From Cyanophora paradoxa (lineage: Eukaryota > Glaucocystophyceae > Cyanophorales > Cyanophoraceae): a DNA stretch of 64,000 nucleotides. Location of the stretch: assembly GCA_004431415.1 (NCBI GenBank), contig QPMI01000210.1, forward strand, positions 62,001-126,000, given 5' to 3'. Position 1 is the first letter of the stretch. Every line of letters begins with the position of its first letter. Of the stretch, positions 28,881 to 41,046 are shown piece after piece. The notes below the pieces were generated by a model. The model made no database searches, had not been told where the DNA came from, and was given only the letters and a program-made list of their open reading frames with translations. The translations under genes were made by a program, and so were the position numbers.

Positions 28881-29241
28881 ATGCATGTACGTGTAGTTTT
28901 TCGCCGTCGACGTCCTTGTCCGATACCCCCCATAGCCAGCGAACGAAGGGCTTCTCCCCCGGCCCTGGACTCCAGCCAGGCTTAAAAAAGCTTGGATCAA
29001 ATTGGACTGTCAAATTCGCCAGTGAGCTCGAGCCGGCAGTGTCGCGCGCGGCGCAAAATCGCACTGCCGGTTTTATGGACCGACATCCTACAGGCTTGCT
29101 TCAGAGGCCCAACGGAGGCCAAGAATCGGTCAATCGAAGGGCCCATGGCCATGACCAGCGGAGGCCAAGCCCGTCACAGCTCCCGGGCCAGGCCGGGACG
29201 TCGACGATTGAGAAAAGAAAGGCCGCGCCCATAGCTAGGGA
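28881..29241. other. Intergenic region
   Basis: No gene supported. It holds the 5' region of the F-box gene and the 3' region of the BRCT gene, both on the minus strand. It includes the short palindrome ACATATGCATGT (about 28876-28887). Confidence 0.4.
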
Positions 29242-32200
29242 TCACCCCGACTTGGCGCGGCGGCGCTTGGTGGGGGCGGCCCCGCCGGCGGGGGCCTCCC
29301 CGCCGGGCTCCTCGCTGGCGCCCTCGGGGGCGGCCGGCCGCTTGCCGTTGCCCTCGCGCCGCTGCTTCGTGCCGCTCTTCTCGCGGCGCCTGCGGGAGGG
29401 CTCCTCCCCCGCCTCGGGCTCGCGCTCCTCGGGGGCCGAGGCCGGGGGCGGCGTCTCCTCCGAGGGCGGCACGTCGAAGTGCACCCGCTTCGCCGTCCCC
29501 TGCGCCCGCCCCCCGCCCCCTCCTTCTCCTCCTCCTCGTCCTGCGCGGCGACCCGCACGCCGACGACCGCCCGCACGACCGAGGCCGCCCCGCCGGCCAC
29601 GGCGCTCGCCGCCGCCACGATCGCCGCCTGTGCCGCCGCCGCCCCGCCGGGAGTCCCGCCCGCCTCGCGCTCCCCGGCGCGCTTGTGCCGGGCGCTCCCG
29701 GGCGAGCTGGCGGCGGGGGATGGGCGGGCGGCCGAGGAGGCCGAGGGGGAGCCGCGGCTGGAGCCCCCGATCGAGAGCACGAACTGCGGCGTCGTCGGCG
29801 GCGCTGAAGCGGCGCGCAGGCCAGGGCGGGGCGGGGCGGACGCTGTCCCAGGAGAAGGCGCGGGCGTCGCCCCCGAAGGCGGCCCGGTCCTCCCGCTCGT
29901 GGACCACCACGAGGTCCGCCCCGGCCACCTCCTCGGCGGCGCTCAGCAGCCGCCCGCCCCCGAACTGCCCGCGCGTCACACCGGGGCGGGGCGCGGGAGA
30001 GGGGGGAGGGAGGGGGCAGGGCGCACGTCCTGGACGAGGACGCGGAGGGTGCGCCACTTATCGCGGTGCTGCTCGCGGAAGCGCTGCGTCGCCGCCACCC
30101 GCTTCCCCTTCAGGGCCGACTCCTGCGGCGCCTCCCCGTACCGCGTCTCCTCCAGGAAGCTGCGGGGCGCTGAGGGGCGGCAGGGGCGCCGGCTCGAGGC
30201 GGGCGCACCGGCCGGCGCGGTGCGAGGCCTCGAGCCACTCGACGGGGAGGAGCCAGCGGCCCGTGAGCACCCCCGCGAGCGTCTTCACTGCGCGCGCCAG
30301 CGCGCCTCGAGGCCGGCGGGAGGAGGCAGGGGCGGCGGGGCCGGCGGGCGGGGCGCGGCGCACGCGTGCGGGCGCCCGGCGGGGCGACGAAGTGCGTGGC
30401 GCGCTCGTCGATGGTCTGCCCGCTCGTCTCCGCGGCGACCTGCGCCGCCATCGGGCGGCCGCTGGGGAAAGGAGCGGGAAGGGTGCGGACCTCGCCGCCG
30501 AGGTCCCGGACCATGCGCTGGAGGCGCGCCTTGGCCTCCGCGGGGAGACCCCGCCCTCCCCTTCATCCCCGTCACCAGCACCACTGCCCGCCCCGTCAGC
30601 GCCCCGGCGTTCGGCGAAGGGCGGCGGCGCGGCGCACCCGGGACCCGCCCGCGCGAGCGGCGGAAGCTGCTGGCGGCGGCGGCGGCCGACTCGGCCGCAG
30701 ACGCCGGGCTCGCGCGCAGGCCTGCCACCGGGTGCCCGAGCCGCCGGCCGCGCTGCCCCGCCCGCCCCCCGCCGCCCGCGGGGCGCGCCTCGGGGCCCCC
30801 TCCGCATCGCCCTCCGCCCCCTCCGCCTCGTCGGAGGGGCCTCCCTCCTCCGCGCCCTCGCCCTCGCCCTCGCCCTCGTTCTCGCCGTCGCCCTCCTCGT
30901 CGGCGTCGGCGGCGTGCGCGTCGGAGCGCCGCATAGAGCGCCGGTCGATCTCCAGCACCTCCGGTGCCGCCCCCGGCCGCACGGGCGTCCGCGTGCCCTC
31001 CACGGACCCCTCCGCGCCACCCTTCTTCGCCGCCGCCGCAGCTGCGAGGCGCGCGCGGGTCTCCGCCGCCTCTGCCTCCGCCTTCGCAACGGCGGCCTCG
31101 AGGAGAGTCACCTGCGGCCCGTCAGCGCACCAGCCGCGCGCTGCGGAGGGGCGGCACGGCGCGCCTGCTCGGCCGCCGCCGTCCGTGCCGCCTGTGCCTC
31201 GGCGAGCGCGGCGATGCGGGCGGCGTCGGCCTCGGCGGCGACTGCGGCCGAGCGCTGCGCCTCGGCCTGCGCGAGGAGGAGCGCCTCGGCCGCCTGCCCC
31301 GCCGCCGCCTCCGCGAGCCGCGCCTCCTCCCGCGCCCTCGACGCCGCTCCTCCGCCTCCTCGCCCGCCGCCGCAGCTCCCCGCGCTCCTCCCCCGCCGCC
31401 GCCGCCGCCGTTGCCGCCTCCTCCTCGGCCCTCGCGGCCCGCTGCTCGGCCTCCCGCAGGCGCCCCTCCAGCTCCTCCACGCGGGCCGCCGCCTCTCTCG
31501 CGCGCGCCTCCGCCGCCTCCGCCTCCGCCGCCCGCCGCTCGGCCGCCGCCAGCGCCTCCGCCTGCGCCGCCTCGCGCTCCCGGGCCTCCTGCAGCGCCGC
31601 CTCCGCCGCCGCGCGCAGGGCCTCCGCCTCCTCCGCCGACAGCCGTGCAATGTCCGCCGCCTCCTCTGCCGCTGTAGCGCGCCCGTCCGCCTCGCGCGCC
31701 GCCCGCTCCGCATCCTCCAGCGCGGCCTCAGCGGCCGCGGCGCGCTCGGCGGCCGCGGTGCTGGCCGCCTCGGCCTCCTCCGCGGCGAGGCGGGCCGACT
31801 CCAGCGCCGCAGCGAGCGCCCCGAGGCGCGCCTGGGCGTCCAGCAGGGCTCCCTCCGCGTCCAGAGCGCGCTCCTCGGCGGCGGCCTGCGCGGCCTCCGC
31901 CTGGGCGCGCCCGGCGGCGGCGGCTTCGGCACGCGCCTCGGCCTCCGCCAGCGCCTCCTGCGCGAGCTCCTTCCCGGCCGCGAGGCCCCGAGGCGCTCCT
32001 CCAGCGCCGCCCGCTCCTTCAGCGCCGCCGCCTCCGCCGCCTCCGCCGCGCCTCCGCCTCGGCCGCCCGCCGCTCGGCCGCCGCCAGCGTCTCCGCCTGC
32101 GCCGCCTCGCGCTCCCGGGCCTCCTGCAGCGCCGCCTCCGCCGCCGCGCGCTGGGCCTCCGCCTCCTCCGCAGCGAGCCGCGCTGCGTCCGCCGCCTCCG

Positions 32201-35200
32201 CTGCCGCCGCGGCGCGCCCATCCGCCTCGCCCGCCGCCCGCTCCGCAGTCTCCGCGCGCTCGGTCGCCCGGCCCGCCGCGGCGGCGGCCTCGGCGGCCGC
32301 TGCCTCGGCCTGCTCGCGGGCGGCTTCGGCGGCGGCGCGCCGATCCTCGGCGGCCGCGAGCTGCGCGGCGGCCTCCTCCAGCGCCGCCTGAGCCGCCGCG
32401 AGGGCCGCGGCGTGCGCCGCCGCCTCCTCTTCGGCCGCCCGGTCGGCCGCCGCCCGCGCCTCCGCCTCCTCGCGCGACGCCTCCGCCGCAGCCCGCTCGC
32501 TTGCGGCGGCCGCCCGCACCGCCTCTGCCGCCGATCGGTCCGCGGCGGCCGATGCGGCGAGCGCCTCCGCGTCGGCCCGAGCGGCCTCCGCCAACTCGCG
32601 GTCCGCAGCTGCCTCCGAGGCGAGGGCCTCGGCGGCGACCCGCGCCCCCTCGGCCGCCACGCGCGCCTCCTCCGCGCCCCGCATCTGCCTTGCCGCCTCT
32701 TCCGCCGCCTGCCGCGCCACCCGCGCTGCCTCCGCCTCCTGCGGGGGGCGATCGGCGTAAGGGGGGCCACGCGGCGCCGCGGCTGCGCCGGACCCGCGCG
32801 TCGGCCTCGGAAAGCGCCTCGCGAGCCTCTGCAAGCGCCTGCGGCCGGGTCAGAGAAAAGCCGGGGAGGAGAATTCCGCCCCGGCGCACCGCCCTCGCGT
32901 CCCGCGCGTCGGCAGCTGCCTCGTCACGCGCCGCCTCCGCTGCCGCCAGCGACTCCCGAAGGCTTCCGGCGACCTGCCGCCGCGTCACGCCGGAGCCGAG
33001 AGCGCTCAGGAGGGGCGCCGCGCCTGCTGGGCGGTCTCCGTGCGGGCGCGCTCGGCGTCGAGGGCGCGGCGGGCGGCCTCCGCCTCGCCCAGGGCCGCCC
33101 GCAGCGCCTCCGCCGCCTGCAGGGCGCGGGACTCCGCCTCCCGCAGCGCCGCCCGCGCCGCCTCGAGCTCCTCTGCCGAGGGCCCCTGCGCAGCCTCCGC
33201 CTGCCCCTCCGAGGCCGGCTGCGAGGCCTGCAGCGGCGCCAGCGCCGACCCCGACGCCGACGCGGCCGGCCACTGAATGTCCTGCGTCGCGTCCTGAGGC
33301 GCGGCGGGGTCGGCGGCGCGGGCGAGCGAGGGGTTGCGCGAGAGAAGTCGAACCGAATCCAGGAGCGGGGCGCTCGGCTGCAGAAGCGCCCCCGAGCTGG
33401 CCTGCGTGCCGCTCTGGGCGGCCCCTTGGGACTGGGCGGACCCGCCAGCGTGCAAGGCCTCCAGCGCCCGCAGGCGCGCCACCTCGCCCCGCAGCTCCTG
33501 CAGCTCCTGACGGGGCGTGAGGCGGGCGGCGCGGCGCGAGCCGGAGGCCGCCCGGCCCGCGCACCGTCTGGGCCGAGACGAGCCCCTGAGCGGCGCTCTG
33601 GTTCGCTTCCTCCCGCGCCCGCAGCGCCGCCCGCGCCTCGGCGGCCTCTTTCGTGGCGTCCTCGAGGGCGGCCGCCGCCGCCTGCGCCTCGCCCCGGGCG
33701 GTCTGCAGCTCCTGCCGTGCGGTGATGTAAGGGAACCAGAGGGAATGCGAGAGGAGCGGGCCACGCACCCCCTCGAGGCGAGCAATGCAGGCCCGCAGCG
33801 ACGTCGACTCCTGCAAGGCAACCATCAGCGAGACAGGGGCGCTCGGGCCGGGCCGGCTGCGCACGGCGCCGTTGCCCTGCGCGGCGGCCCGCGCGGCGGC
33901 CGCGTCTGCGGCGGCCTGCTCGGCGGCGGTGCGGGCGGCGTTGAAGTTGCTGGCCGCGGCCGCCGCCATCTCCTCCGCCACCCGCAGCTCCGCACGAAGC
34001 CGCTCCGCTTCGTCCTGCAGCGCGGCGGCCGGCTCCGCCGCGGCCGCGGCCGCCTGCTCTGCCTCCTGCGCCCTCCGGCGCGCTTCGGCCGCCTCGTTCT
34101 CCGCGGCTGAGGCCCTCGCGAGGGCCGCCGCGAGGCGTGCATTCAGCTCCGCCCGCTCCGCGTCCGCGGCCTCCGCCGCGGCCGCCGCCTCGGGCCCGCC
34201 GTGCAGGGCCGCCTCGGCGCGCCTCAGCCGATCCTGGGACTCCTGCAGGAGCATCTGCGTGCGGAAGAGCGTCTCCTCCGCGTCCCGCCTCCCGCACGCC
34301 TCTGCGCGCGCCCGCCGCTCCGCTTCCTGCAGTTGCAGGCGTACAGCCGCGTCCACCACAGCGTCCTCGCCAGCGGGCGCGGGCTCCGTCTGCGCTTCCG
34401 CTTCTTGCACGACGCATCTAGTGCGGGCCGCGGACTCGAGCACCAAGTCCGCCGTGGCGGCGGCGACCTTCGCTTCGGCTTCCGAAAGAGCAGCCTGAAA
34501 AAGCGAAGATACAGTTACGCGCGGAGCTTGGAGAATACGACCGGGACGTACCTGGGCCAACGCAAGAGCGTCCTGCAGCGACCGTGCTTGGGAATCCGCA
34601 GTGTGCAGTTGTTCCTGAGGCGGCGCTTAGCGGCCGGGACAAAACCGCGGGGGATTGAAGGGCACCTTTAGCGCGGAATCGCTCTCTTCCTGCTGAGCTT
34701 TGAAGCGAGAAAGAGCCTCTTCCAGCTCCGCGCGAACCGCTTCGACGGCGGAATCGCGCTCCGTGGTCATCCGCGCGGTCAAGGCGTCGAGCTCGCCGCG
34801 GAGGCGCGCAGCGATCCCTCGCTCATGCTCCAGCTGACTCTTCAACTCTTGCACGCGACTTTCATCGCGTTCTTCGCCGGAGCTGCGCCTGTGTTATCAA
34901 CGCACACCAGGCGAAGGATCATCTGCCGCGGGAACTGCCCGGGCGAGGCCACACTGAACGCACTCTGCTGATCGGAACGTAGATCGCAAGGTTTAGGAGG
35001 GCGCAGCGGCGGCGGGGGAAAGGTCAGCCGATTTGAATGGATTGCGGGCGCGGCTGCGCACCGGCGAGCCTGGGGAGGTTCGCGAAAGCCAGCTGGAACT
35101 GTAGCTCTGCGAGCCGCTGCCTCAGCAACGCGCTTCACTGCGTGATTTGCGATGCACACCTGCACAGCTCTCGCGAAGTTTGTCGTTGTCTGCGAGGACC

Positions 35201-35568
35201 TGTTTGTAGAGTCGCAGCGAGACGACTTCATCTTTGCTGGAGGCCGGCATCGCGTTTCGCCGCGTGCCACGGTGCTTGCCAACACAGTGTACCCCACACT
35301 GCGAACGCAGCGCGGCTTCCTGCGCCGCACTGCGAGCCTCCGGAGCGGGAGAGCTGCCTCAAAACGATCCAGTGGTGGTTGCAAATGTCTTAGAGCATCC
35401 CTCCCGAACGTTGTCCCGCGGGAATCGAACGGCGCCCCGCAAGACGCCTTCACGCGAGCGCCCGTACCCCTCACTTGCAAGTTCGTAGGGGCTCGCGGCT
35501 CGCCGGGCTCCCTGTATCAGCTGCAATGCTAGCCGCCGGAGGTACCGCACGTCTGAGGGTTCGTACAT
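29242..35568 (-). CDS. Long alanine/glutamate coiled-coil protein with C-terminal tandem BRCT domains
   Basis: The 5' exon reads MYEPSDVRYLRRLALQLIQG (ATG 35568). Next come coiled-coil exons (VVSLRLYKQVLADNDKLRES, RLAELQFQLAFANLPRL, VQELKSQLEHERGIAARLRG) and then about 3 kb of Ala/Glu/Arg-rich heptads such as LQEAREREAAQAETLAAAER. The C-terminal part switches to BRCT features: RAVVLVTGMKG, RMVRDLGGEVRTL, DERATHFVAPP, AVKTLAGVLTGRWLLPVEWL with EASHRAG, then a second unit ALKGKRVAATQRFREQHRDK, TLRVLVQD, GGGRLLSAAEEVAGADLVVV and AFSWDSV..QFVLSIGG. The tail is basic (KRRRAKSG). BRCT pairs bind phosphoproteins in DNA-damage and replication control, so a nuclear scaffold is likely. Exon borders in the coiled coil are uncertain because several frames stay open. 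The gene diverges from aconitase. Confidence 0.65.
31508..32252 (-). repeat. Internal duplication in the coiled-coil region
   Basis: About 205 bp at 31508-31715 recur at about 32047-32252, offset 537 bp, with only scattered substitutions. Both encode LQEAREREAAQAE(T/A)LAAA-type heptads followed by RRAAEAEA. This indicates growth of the coil by tandem duplication. Confidence 0.75.
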
Positions 35569-35756
35569 GTCCGCGGACCCGAGCCGATGGCGCCAGCGAT
35601 TGCGCCAGCCCCACGTGTGCCTTCGGGCGCATGTGGCGCATTTCCCTGTTGGGGGAGGCCACGCTAGGCGGAATGCTTGAGCTTTAGAGCATCCCCTTCT
35701 CTCCGCCTGACCCGCCCTCGCAGAGCGCCCATGCGGCGTCCGCAGCGAGACGCGCG

Positions 35757-38700
35757 ATGGCGACCAAGGTCCCCATGAGCCGTTTTGAGAAGGACAAGTA
35801 TATCGACGATGCGTACGCCAAGATCGAGACAAGGCTCGGCGTCGTCCGCAAGAGGCTCGCGCGGCCTCTGACTCTGGCCGAAAAGGTCAGCACGAGTGTC
35901 GCGTCCCTACGGCGTTGGGTGTATCTATCGCCTCCTGAAGCTCGCCGTAGGTTGTATATGGGCATCTCGATGAGCCCGACAAGGCTGAGATCGTCCGCGG
36001 GAAGTCGTACCTCAAGCTGCGGCCCGACCGCGTGGCCATGCAGGACGCCACCGCCCAGATGGCTGTGCTGCAGTTCATCTCTTCTGGCCTCCCGAGAACC
36101 GCTGTCCCGACCACAATTCACTGCGACCACCTCATCCAGGCCCAGCTCGGCGCCGACAAGGACCTGCAGACCGCCGTCGACCTTAACCGCGAAGTCTACG
36201 ACTTCCTCGCCTCGGCCGCAGCGAAGTACGGCATGGGCTTTTGGCGTCCGGGCTCGGGCATCATCCACCAGGTCGGCGAAACCAGGCGACCGATCCTCCA
36301 TGCGCCGCGCGCCCTTGACGCGCCCCGCGCCCGCGCGCAGATTGTGCTGGAGAACTACGGATTCCCCGGTGGCATGATGATCGGCACGGACTCGCACACG
36401 CCGAACGCGGGCGGCCTGGGCATGGTCGCGGTCGGCGTGGGCGGCGCGGACGCTGTGGACGTCATGGCGGGGATCCCCTGGGAGCTCAAGGCGCCAAAGG
36501 TCATCGGCGTGAAGCTCACGGGCAAGCTGAGCAGCTGGACGAGCCCTAAGGACGTGATCCTGAAGCTCGCCGGCATGCTCACCGTGAAGGGCGGCACGGG
36601 CGCGATCGTCGAGTACTTCGGCCCGGGCGTCGAGAGCATGTCCTGCACCGGTGCGCGGCGCGCGTTGCGGGGCTCCGGGCCGCCTCCCTCTTCCATCCGT
36701 GACCGTTCTTCCGCAGGCATGGCCACCATCTGCAACATGGGCGCCGAGGCAAGCGCGGGAGCCGCGCGCAAGTTGCGCACAAGCCGCCTTTGCTGACGCG
36801 GCGCCGCAGATCGGAGCGACGACGTCGATTTTCCCTTACAACCAGCGCATGGCGGATTACCTGAGATGCACAGAGCGCGCCGGCATCGCCAGGTGCCGTC
36901 CCGCGCCCTCCCTTCCTTTTTGTTCCTTTACCGAGAACGGCGCAGCCTGGCGGACGCGTTCAAGGCGAACCTGGTGGCGGACGCCGGCTCGCAGTACGAC
37001 GAGACCTACGAGATCGACCTCTCCACGCTCGAGCCGCACATCAACGGTGCCTGCCCGCCGCCTTCGCGCCCGCCCGCGGCGCTTGCCGACGGGGCCGCCG
37101 GCAGGCCCGTTCACGCCGGACCTGGCGCACCCGCTCTCGAAGTTCGCGGAGGCGGTGAAGGCGAACGACTGGCCGGAGAAGCTGACGGTCGGGCTCATCG
37201 GGTCGTGCACGAACTCGTCGTACGAGGACATGAGCCGGGCGGCCTCGGTGGCGCAGCAGGCCCTCCAGCACGGCGTCAAGGCCCAGGCCATCCTCTCCGT
37301 CACCCCGGGCTCCGAGCAGATCCGCGCCACCATCGAGCGCGACGGCCAGCTCAAGACCTTCGAGGACGCCGGTCCGCCCCGCCGCCCCCCTCCCCTGCTT
37401 TCCCTGACCCCGCCGGCGCAGGCGGCATGGTGATGGCGAACGCGTGCGGCCCCTGCATCGGCCAGTGGAAGCGCACGGACCTGCCGCCCAACGAGAAGGT
37501 GCGGGGGGCGTCGCCCCGGGCGGGCGGCCGCCCGCTCAGCGCTCTGCAGAACTCGATCATCACGTCGTTCAACCGGAACTTCACGGCGCGGAACGACGGG
37601 AACCCGAACACGCACGCCTTCGTGGCCTCGCCGGAGATCGTGACGGCCTTTGCCATCGCGGGGCGCATCACCTTCAACCCCGAGAAGGACGAGCTCGTCG
37701 GCAAGGACGGCAAGAAGTTCAAGCTCAAGGCGCCCCCGCCCGCCTCGTCCCCCTCCAGCTCCCTGCTGACGCGGCGGGGCCGGTAGAGCCCGTTCGGGGA
37801 CGAGCTGCCGAAGCGCGGCTTCGATGAGGGCCGCAACACCTTCCAGGCGCCCCCCGCCGATGGCAGCTCCGTCTCCGTCAAGGTTCCCGCTCCCCGCTCC
37901 CCTTCTCCCCCCCCCCCGCCTCCGCCCCCCGGCTTCCTGACGGGGCAGGGCAGGTGGACCCGAAGTCGGACCGGCTGCAGCTGCTGGCGCCGTTCGCCGC
38001 GTGGGACGGGAAGGACCCAGCGGACCTGCCCATCCTGCTGAAGATCAAGGGCAAGTGCACGACAGACCACATCTCGATGGCCGGCCCCTGGCTGAAGTAC
38101 CGGGGCCACCTGGACAACATCTCGAACAACATGTTCATCGGGGCGATCAACTTCGAGAACGGGAAGGCGAACAGCGTGAAGAACCTGCTGACGGGGCAGT
38201 ACGACACGGTGCCGGCGGTGGCGCGGGCGTACAAGGCGGCCGGCCTGCGCTGGGTGGTGGTGGGGGACGAGAACTACGGGGAGGGGAGCTCGCGCGAGCA
38301 CGCCGCCCTTGAGCCGCGCCACCTCGGCGGCTGCGCCATCATCGTCAAGTCCTTCGCCCGCATCCACGAGACGAACCTCAAGAAGCAGGGCCCGCCCGCC
38401 CCGCGCCCCCTCCCACCTCCTCCCTCTCAATGCATTTCCGCAGGCATGCTCGCGCTCACCTTCGCGAACCCCGCCGACTACGACAAGATCGACCCGACGG
38501 ACAAGATCACGATCAAGGGCGTCACGAGCTTCGCGCCGGGCAAGCCCCTGGCGCTCCTCGTGAAAAAGGCGGACGGGCGGACGGTCGAGATTCCCGTCAA
38601 CCACACGTACAACGAGCAGCAGATAGAGTGGTTCAAGAGCGGGTACGTCTGCGCCCGCCGCGCCCCCTAGCCCCCCTGACCGGAGGTCCTCACCGGGGTC

Positions 38701-38763
38701 TGGGTACTGCGGTACAGGTCGGCCTTGAATCGAATGAACGCCGTCAACGCCGCACGGAAGTGA
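35757..38763 (+). CDS. ACO: Aconitase (aconitate hydratase), mitochondrial type
   Basis: Converts citrate to isocitrate in the TCA cycle with a 4Fe-4S cluster. Exons read in order: [185 protein letters not shown] and [13 protein letters not shown]. The three cluster cysteines (SCTNSS, ACGPC) are present. The last intron (38643-38717) must be removed to give [20 protein letters not shown], the usual aconitase ending, with stop TGA at 38761-38763; reading through instead gives a stop at 38670. No long presequence precedes MATKVP, so either targeting is unusual or an upstream exon was missed. Confidence 0.95.
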
Positions 38764-39044
38764 GGGCCTGGCCCGGAGGCGCGCGCTTTCTTGCTCGCTC
38801 TGCATTTTTCATGTGCTAGAAGCAGTTAATTTTGTCTCTTTCTCCCGTTCGCGCGTCCGGCTGTAAGTAGGGCTTCAAACCGGCGCCCTGTGTATACGTA
38901 CGAATTCAAATTCAATGCAGTTCTCTATGCAGGAACTTCGGAAGGCTGCGATCATCGCATGCAGTTACCACGTTGATTAAATCAAATGGCGCGGCGCGCG
39001 CGTGCCGGGGCCTGAAGCTACAGGCGGGGGCGGGGCGGGGCGAG

Positions 39045-40476
39045 TCAGAGCTTGGCGAGGACGGCGTCGGCGCCGGAGGCGACGAGGGCGGGGGAGCCCG
39101 GCTGCTCGATGCCCATGTACTTGACGACGCCGTCCTCCACGATCATCGCGTACCGCGACGAGCGCATCCCCATCCCTGCCCCGCGCCCCCTCAGAGCCCT
39201 GCCGGCGCCTTCCCGGCGGGCGCCGCACCGTTGGGGATGAGGTTCTTGTCGAGTCCGATCGCGGTGGCGAAGTCGGCGGAGCCGTCGGCGAGCATGAGGA
39301 GGCCCTTGGCGCCGGCCGCGACGCCCCAGTTGGCCATCACTGCCGGGGGCGCCCGTCAGCGGGGCGGCGGGGCGGGAGGGGGCGGCGGGGCGGGCCGTAG
39401 GCGTCGTTGACGGCGATGCAGGCGACGGTGTCGACGCCCTTGGCCTTGATCTGCTCGTACTTCTCCACGAAGCCCGGCAGGTGCGCCAGCGAGCACGTCG
39501 GCGTGTACTGCCCCCTCCCCCGTCACTCACCAAGCAACGCCCCAATCCAAGCCACTCACCGCCCCCGGCACCGCAAAGACCACCACCTTCTTGCCCTTGA
39601 AGATCTGCCCCAGTGTCCCCGGCTCAGCGGCGCCGCATGCGAGCGGGCGGGGGTCCGACAGTCGGGGCGGGGCGGGGGGCGCCTGGTCGGTGGTGAGCTC
39701 CTCGGCCTTGGCGGGTTTGCCCTCCAGCGAGCAGGCCTCCAGGGCGTCCGCCGAGATCGTCTTCAGCTTAATGCCCTGCGGGGCGCGGCGAGGAGGCTCA
39801 GCGGAGGGCGCAGGTGCGTGGGGCAGAGGAAGCAGGGGGCGCGCCATGGGGATGGCCTCGCCCTCCTTGATGGGCGCGCTGCGGACGAGGCCCGGGACCT
39901 TCTTCGCGAACTCCTCGATCGCCTTCGCGAGGTCGACGTCCAGCTGCGAGAGGCCCCCGCAGTCGTGCGTGCTCAGCGTGATCTCCACCCTCTGCTCGCA
40001 CCGCGCTTAGCCCCGCCGGCGCCCGCCACCCCGCCGCGCGCGGCGTCCGGCGCACGTTCCAGACGTTGAACCACTCGGGGTGATGGCACATGGCCTCCGC
40101 CTTGTCAGCGACCTGCGTGCGCAGCGCGTCGAAACCGGGGCCCGCGGTTGTTGACCCCAGGCGTGCGCGGCGGCGGGCCGCACGCGGTTCATGAAGTTCC
40201 ACGCCTGCTTGAAATCGCTGAACTGGAACGTCTTCTTGATCGCGTCCCGCCCTGCGCACGCCGCGAGCAACTCCGGTTAGGAAAGGCCAGGGCTAGATTC
40301 TGAGCTCAAGCGCTGGGCTGAAGCTACGGACCGGGAACAAGCTCCCAGCCGGGCAGACCAGTGAGCGCGGACTTCTTGGCCTCAGCGTCGAGAAGAGTGG
40401 GCCTATGCGCACGCGTGAGTGGTGCTAAACGAGCGCGCGCGCACGCTAACGTAGCAGCACCCGCGCACCGAGCCAT
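39045..40476 (-). CDS. Pterin-4a-carbinolamine dehydratase fused to a Prx5-type peroxiredoxin
   Basis: The N-terminal half is PCD/DCoH: LLDAEAKKSALTGLPGWELV, IKKTFQFSDFKQAWNFMNRV, AEAMCHHPEWFNVWN, VEITLSTHDCGGLSQLDVDL. The HHPEW and THD motifs are the catalytic histidines of the dehydratase that recycles tetrahydrobiopterin. The C-terminal half is a type-II/Prx5 peroxiredoxin: GKKVVVFAVPGA|YTPTCSLAHLPGF (peroxidatic Cys in TPTCS), GVDTVACIAVNDAY, VMANWGVAAGAKGLLMLADG, GMGMRSSRYAMIVEDGVVKY, ending GADAVLAKL. The junction THDCGGLSQLDVDLAKAIEE...KKVPGLVRSAPIKEGEAIP lies in one uninterrupted exon (about 39988-39855), so fusion does not rest on splice guessing. ATG 40476 gives an Ala/Arg-rich leader (MARCAGAATLACARARLA), probably an organelle transit peptide. 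Confidence 0.88.
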
Positions 40477-41046
40477 GGCCACGACGGAGAACGAGCGCCG
40501 AGAGAAGACGGGTGCGACGTCGAACGATCTCTGCGAGAAGAAGGAATTCCCGCTCTTCACAGACGCGCCGCGGAACGAGGACTTGGCGACTGCGCGTGGC
40601 CATGGATAAGCGACGCGCGCGAGCGCGTACGCACGCAGCGCGCACCTGCCCGAACGACCTTGCACGCGGTGCGGCTGGCAAGAGGAAGAGAGCGCCGGGC
40701 CTGCGAGGCAGCTAGCGGACGCGTAATGATGAGGTCGGCGTAAGCCAGCCGGCGCAGCGCGCGGAGGCTAGGCTCAGCTCGGCACGCTCGCGCACCAACC
40801 GAGGCGACGGCGAAGGCAGTCTCAGTGTTCATGGAGTTCACACAGCCGGATGATCGCGGGTACGGGAGCCTTCAAGAGAAAGGGGTACCCCAGTTCGCTC
40901 AATCAACCCATATCGCTCGACCACCGTGCGTCTGTGCCCTTCCCGCTCGCTCGCGGGCCCAGCACTCGCGTTCTTAGCACTCCTGAGGTGGACTGGGTGT
41001 GGGAGCTTGTAACCGCTGGACCGGTCGCTGACTAGTGCGCGCCCAG
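40477..41046. promoter_or_regulatory. Divergent promoter region, fusion gene and PsbQ-like gene
   Basis: 570 bp between the two start codons. No gene of its own is supported. It contains short ORFs in both directions, all of arginine-rich out-of-frame character. No TATA box is evident. Sharing would allow co-regulation of a putative plastid redox enzyme and a lumenal photosystem protein. Confidence 0.4.

Noticed and set aside
28787-33520. A 1577-codon plus-strand ORF
   Set aside because: It is open only because the DNA is about 80% GC. Its translation is Pro/Arg/Ala low complexity, while the opposite strand encodes heptads and BRCT motifs.
38643-38670. Aconitase ending at the in-frame stop 38670
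   Set aside because: Reading through adds VCARRAP. Removing the intron restores the family ending GSALNRM, so the stop lies inside an intron.
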